Source: DAOUBF01 sp034432795 (GTDB lineage Bacteria; Chloroflexota; Anaerolineae; DSLN01). From it: DNA of 64,000 bases. The notes under the pieces were generated by a model. The model was given only the letters and a program-made list of their open reading frames with translations. It had not been told where the DNA came from and made no database searches. This document shows, piece after piece, positions 60,735 to 64,000 of the stretch. The stretch lies in contig DAOUBF010000005.1 in the NCBI GenBank assembly GCA_034432795.1, forward strand, positions 33,358 to 97,357, read 5' to 3'. Each line of letters opens with the position of its first letter. Position 1 is the first letter of the stretch. The translations under genes were made by a program, and so were the position numbers.

Positions 60735-63113
60735 ATGACGCATCGGCCGATCCTCGCCAGCCAACAGCCCACCACCGAGCGGGTGCGCGCGATGGTTTTT
60801 CGCCGCACGTTGACAGGAACAACACCGTTTCGTCTGTGTTATCTTGCCTTTGTCATCCTGTCAGTGGTCTATAGCCTGGTGACACCGGTATTTGAGGCTT
60901 CGGATGAATCGCGGCACTTCGCCATGATTGACGTTATCCGTCGCACAGGGGCACTGCCGGTGCAGCATCCGGGCGAGAAATCGCCCTGGCAGCAGGAGGG
61001 CAGCCAGCCGCCCCTATATTACGTCCTAGCGATCGCGGCCACGTTTTGGATTGACACCAGCGATTTGTCCCAGGTTCTGCATTACAACCCCCATGCCTTC
61101 ATCGGGCAGCCCGCCGCTCAGGACAACCGTAACCTGGTGATCCACAGCGAAGGCGAAGGCTTCCCCTGGCGTGGCACGACGCTGGCGGTCCATGTCATCC
61201 GGCTCCTGGGTGCGCTGATGGGCCTGGGCACGCTGTTGTGTGTGACTGCGATTGCGCGTGAGGTGGCGCCGGGACGCGAGGGGGTCGCGTTGGGGGCGAC
61301 GGCGTTGGTGGCGTTAAACCCCATGTACCTGTTCGTCACTGCCTCGGTGAATAACGATAATCTGGCGACCTTCCTGGGCGTGCTTGGCCTGCTCCTCAGC
61401 CTGCGCTTGTGGAGCAGGGGCCTGTCGTTCCGACGCGCTCTCTGGCTGGGGCTGACGATCGGCGCGGCCTCGCTGGCGAAGGTGGGTGGGCTGGCGTTGA
61501 TCCCGCTGGCACTGGCGGCCGTTGGCGCAGCCGCCTGGCGCGATCGCGTCTGGCGCCAGGGGATAGTCGCAGGTATGACCATCGTCGCGCTCGTTGTCAT
61601 CACAGCGGGCTGGTGGTACCTGCGCAACAAGCTACTTTATGGCGAATGGCTGGGGTTATGGACTATGAGCATCCAGGCCGGGCAACGGCCCGGCGCACCG
61701 GTCAGTCTGCTGGAGTTGCTTCCGGAATGGCAGGGGTTTCGCTATTCTTACTGGGGTGTATTTGGTGCTTTTAACATCGTCCTGCCCGGTTGGCTCTATG
61801 GCGCTTATGACCTGCTCCTGATCATCGCAGCCGCCGGGCTTATCTGGGAAGTTGTCCAACGGCTGCGACGTCCGGGTCGTTTTGATCTCAGCCGGGTGAT
61901 TGAGGATTACGGCGATCTGGTGCCCTTTGCCCTGATCGCCCTCCAGGTCGTCATGACGATGGCTGGCATTATCCGCTGGACCAGCCTGACCAAGGCTTCG
62001 CAGGGCCGGTTGCTGTTCCCGGCGATGGGTGGCATCGCCACGCTGATGGCCGTAGGGCTGGCCAGGGCGCTGCATCTATCTTCCAACAAGCGCATACAAC
62101 AGTATGCCCTGGCTTTCCTGAGCCTGGCGCTTTTCACCGCCGCTGCTTTGGTCCCCTTTACTGTGATCGCCCCGGCCTATGTCCCGCCGCAGCCAGTGAC
62201 GGAGGCTGACATCCCTGACGGAGCCAGGATCCCAGAGGAACGCCGCGTTCGCTTTGGGGGGCAGGTTGAGTTGGTGGGGATGCAGGTGGAAGCCGGGCCG
62301 GTGCGCCCAGGTGACCGCCTGGAGGTGACGGTGTGGTGGCGGGCGGTTGCGCCGATGCAGGTGGATTATACGGCCTTTGCCCATGTCTATGGGCCTGGAC
62401 ATGTCAAGCTGGGTGAGGTCAACCGCTATCCGGCGAGCGGCTGGTTTCCCACGTCACGGTGGCGCGTGGGCGATCTGTGGCGCGATATATTCCGCGTGCC
62501 GATCCGAGCGGATGCGACGGCGCCAGCGCTGCTGACCGTTGAGGTGGGTCTGTTTGATACGACTACGTTTACTGTGTTGCCTCCGATGACTATGGATGGC
62601 AACGCGCTGGGGCGGGTGATCGCCGGCTACGCCAAGCTGGCGGGGAAAGCGGCGGCAGCAGTGGACATCCCGCCGCAGGCGACGCGCTTTGGCGATCATA
62701 TTTTCCTAGAGAGCGTGGAATTGACCCCTGATCCCCCTACCGTAAGGCCGGGCGATGTCCTCTCGGTTACGCTCACCTGGCGCGCCGATGGACGGCCCTC
62801 GCGGGGCTATACCGTGTTTGTCCACCTGATTAGTGAGAGCGGCCAGATCGCCACCCAAGGGGATGGGCCGCCTCAAGGGGGCGAATATCCAACCTCGTTC
62901 TGGGACGCTGGGGAGCGCATTGCCGATACACATATCCTGACGATCCCGCCAGATGCCCCGCCTGGGCAGTATAGGCTGTATTTAGGGCTTTATGTCCTGG
63001 AGACCGGCGAACGCCTGCCGATTCTGGATGCGAATGGGCAGATCATCGCGGACCATATGGTATGGCCCACGCCCATCGTCATCAGGTGTGTTGGAAGACG
63101 CGCACGGTGGTGA
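60735..63113 (+). CDS. DUF2142/GT-C-like membrane protein with two C-terminal beta modules
   Basis: A close relative of the protein at 55549: FEASDESRHFAMIDVI after helix 1, EGSQPPLYYVLAIAATFWIDTSD, FPWRGTTLAVHVIRLLG and SVNNDNLATFLG. The beta modules are at ~520-640 (VELVGMQVEAGPVRPGDRLEV) and ~660-780 (LESVELTPDPPTVRPGDVLSVTL then DAPPGQYRLYLGLYVLETG). The ATG at 60735 is chosen because the frame upstream overlaps the previous gene; ATG 60793 is an alternative. The protein would have 792 residues. Probably part of a cell-surface glycan or lipid-linked sugar pathway. Confidence 0.82.
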   Translation: MTHRPILASQQPTTERVRAMVFRRTLTGTTPFRLCYLAFVILSVVYSLVTPVFEASDESRHFAMIDVIRRTGALPVQHPGEKSPWQQEGSQPPLYYVLAIAATFWIDTSDLSQVLHYNPHAFIGQPAAQDNRNLVIHSEGEGFPWRGTTLAVHVIRLLGALMGLGTLLCVTAIAREVAPGREGVALGATALVALNPMYLFVTASVNNDNLATFLGVLGLLLSLRLWSRGLSFRRALWLGLTIGAASLAKVGGLALIPLALAAVGAAAWRDRVWRQGIVAGMTIVALVVITAGWWYLRNKLLYGEWLGLWTMSIQAGQRPGAPVSLLELLPEWQGFRYSYWGVFGAFNIVLPGWLYGAYDLLLIIAAAGLIWEVVQRLRRPGRFDLSRVIEDYGDLVPFALIALQVVMTMAGIIRWTSLTKASQGRLLFPAMGGIATLMAVGLARALHLSSNKRIQQYALAFLSLALFTAAALVPFTVIAPAYVPPQPVTEADIPDGARIPEERRVRFGGQVELVGMQVEAGPVRPGDRLEVTVWWRAVAPMQVDYTAFAHVYGPGHVKLGEVNRYPASGWFPTSRWRVGDLWRDIFRVPIRADATAPALLTVEVGLFDTTTFTVLPPMTMDGNALGRVIAGYAKLAGKAAAAVDIPPQATRFGDHIFLESVELTPDPPTVRPGDVLSVTLTWRADGRPSRGYTVFVHLISESGQIATQGDGPPQGGEYPTSFWDAGERIADTHILTIPPDAPPGQYRLYLGLYVLETGERLPILDANGQIIADHMVWPTPIVIRCVGRRARW

Positions 63114-63343
63114 ACGAACTCACCGGCAGGCCCACGAAGCTGAAGCCGGAAGAGTTTCTGGCCCTGTCCCCTGAGCAGCAGGCGGAGGTCATGGCACTGC
63201 CGCAGGCCGTGCGCCTGCGAGCGTATCAGATCGTGAGGCAGAAGTTTCTGGATGACGGGAGGCTGGGGTGGCACGATGAGGAATTGGCGGCGCGGGTGGC
63301 GGCCGAGATCGTGGGGCTGTCAGGCGCAGCGGAGAGCCCCTGA
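63107..63343 (+). CDS. Small hypothetical protein coupled to the GT-C cluster
   Basis: A 78-residue protein I do not recognise. It starts with GTG at 63107 (GGAAG nine bases upstream; GTG 63110 is the alternative) and overlaps the previous stop by seven bases, which argues for translational coupling. The sequence is charged and helical (KPEEFLALSPEQQAEVMALP, LRAYQIVRQKFLDDGRLGWHDEELAARVAAEIV) with no membrane segment, signal peptide or Cys. No function can be given. Confidence 0.6.
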   Translation: MVNELTGRPTKLKPEEFLALSPEQQAEVMALPQAVRLRAYQIVRQKFLDDGRLGWHDEELAARVAAEIVGLSGAAESP

Positions 63344-63760
63344 ACTTACAGACCGGCGTGGGGACAGGAGGGGAACGCTAGCGATGAACGCGGCCCAGGC
63401 AGCGCTGGCGTCCCCCTGCCCCCCGTAAACGGGGGTGGCTTTTCCACTCCTTGGATGGGAGCGCCCATGTCGGCTTAAGCCAAGCGAACACGCCCGAATC
63501 GCACTTCCATCTCTTGCCCTTCTTCAACTGGGATGCGCCTGGAATGCGTTCTGTCCCGGCCACGCCTGCATGTTCATGTCCTATCACAGTGCATGGGCTT
63601 CCCTAGCTGTGCAGGCTTCAGCCATTCACTGGTGAAGTAATTCACTGAAACAGACCACTGATCGCAGTGGGTCGGAAGCCTTGGGATACAAATCTAACAT
63701 GCCTTCCATTCAGTAAAGTACTGGGGCTGGAAGGAAGCACGCCGTAACCCGCCCCACTGG
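63344..63760. other. Gene-free stretch with hairpins
   Basis: CCCCCGT/ACGGGGG (63420-63435) is a terminator-like hairpin after the small gene. CCACTG-ATCG-CAGTGG lies at 63655-63670. Open frames on both strands here have no family resemblance and atypical composition; I see no supported gene. Confidence 0.5.
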
Positions 63761-64000
63761 CTAGCGCCCTTTCCGGGCAGCCAACCGCGCCGCCTCACAT
63801 TGCACCAGTTCCCAGGCCCGCGCCACGTGGGCCTCGGTGGTGCGCAGGTTGCCTATGGCCAGCCGCAGCGTGTAGCACTCATCCAGCTTGGTGTGTGATA
63901 GATACACCTGGCCGGTGGCATTGACCGCCTCCAATAGCGCCTCATTCAGGCGGTTCAACTCCACCTCGTCGGAGAGTTCAGGCGGGTGGAAGCGAAAGCA
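63761..64000 (-). CDS. PLP-dependent amino acid decarboxylase, C-terminal part (runs off the window)
   Basis: The last 79 residues of a group II pyridoxal-dependent decarboxylase of the aromatic-L-amino-acid decarboxylase type. The order CFRFHPPE, LNRLNEALLEAVNATGQVYLSHTKLDE, YTLRLAIGNLRTTEAHVARAWEL is the conserved end of that family. The PLP Lys and most of the enzyme lie beyond position 64000. The stop is TAG at 63761-63763. Substrate cannot be judged from this part. Confidence 0.85.
   Translation of the reverse strand, partial: CFRFHPPELSDEVELNRLNEALLEAVNATGQVYLSHTKLDECYTLRLAIGNLRTTEAHVARAWELVQCEAARLAARKGR

Noticed and set aside
63378..63635. Two small overlapping frames after the GT-C cluster (63378-63587 minus, 63435-63635 plus)
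   Set aside because: No family resemblance, no ribosome site, and the area is full of hairpins. I could not support a gene or a defined IS remnant.
1..64000. tRNA, rRNA and riboswitch genes
   Set aside because: I scanned intergenic regions for tRNA-like cloverleaf ends and conserved riboswitch cores and saw none I could support. A covariance-model search would be decisive.

Overview
The window is high-GC (most genes use G/C third positions) and reads like a chromosome segment of a Chloroflexota bacterium (Anaerolineae/Caldilineae type). This is inferred from four things: a clade II (Sec-type) nos cluster, a lipoprotein peptide-binding protein with a Pro/Thr/Gln linker, a glycan locus pairing a GT4-toroid protein with GH130, and many intergenic G/C-run hairpin repeats. 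No rRNA, tRNA, CRISPR array or complete insertion sequence was seen. The organism assignment is inference.

Layout. 0-2.8 kb: minus-strand phenylacetyl-CoA/beta-oxidation genes (paaG, paaA-like, 3-hydroxyacyl-CoA dehydrogenase). 3.0-8.8 kb: a three-subunit Mo-bisPGD reductase in the B-C-A order of ttr/srd operons, then a small CMD-family gene. 9.0-16.2 kb: a nitrous oxide reduction operon nosZ-(nosB-like)-nosDF fusion-nosY-nosL-cytochrome c. The reductase and nos operons share an ~80 bp promoter/operator module, so they probably answer to the same respiratory signal. 16.2-17.0 kb: repeats and a broken DUF4160/DUF2442 gene. 17.0-21.8 kb: acnA and priA, convergent. 21.9-24.2 kb: a small accessory island with a RelE/ParE-type module, an AT-richer orphan gene, a duplicated dppC 3' end and vapBC. 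24.2-28.1 kb: a peptide ABC transporter whose binding protein is circularly permuted. 28.8-32.7 kb: an OmpR-type regulator and a 976-residue protein joining an ECF-like sigma factor, a ZAS anti-sigma zinc motif, a membrane helix, a Thr/Pro stalk and an extracellular NIDO-like domain.

33.0-35.8 kb: aldehyde dehydrogenase plus lysine 6-dehydrogenase-like protein (probable lysine catabolism). 35.8-41.5 kb: GT4-toroid, GT4, GH5-like and GH130 genes (oligosaccharide, probably mannose-containing, turnover). 41.6-45.0 kb: mobA, queA, DUF2905, ruvB. 45.1-48.4 kb: GMC oxidoreductase and MFS transporter. 48.5-50.7 kb: SbnI/SerK-like serine kinase with a cystathionine beta-synthase-like enzyme (cysteine/phosphoserine metabolism). 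50.8-52.7 kb: psuG-psuK. 53.2-63.3 kb: four consecutive large GT-C/DUF2142-type membrane proteins sharing C-terminal beta-sandwich modules, plus a small coupled gene. 63.8-64.0 kb: the end of a PLP decarboxylase.

The strongest candidates for an undescribed system are the one-polypeptide membrane-tethered sigma factor, the NosD-NosF fusion, the permuted solute-binding protein and the shared nos/Mo-reductase control module. Repeats recur at gene edges and in three places appear to supply start signals or coding sequence.
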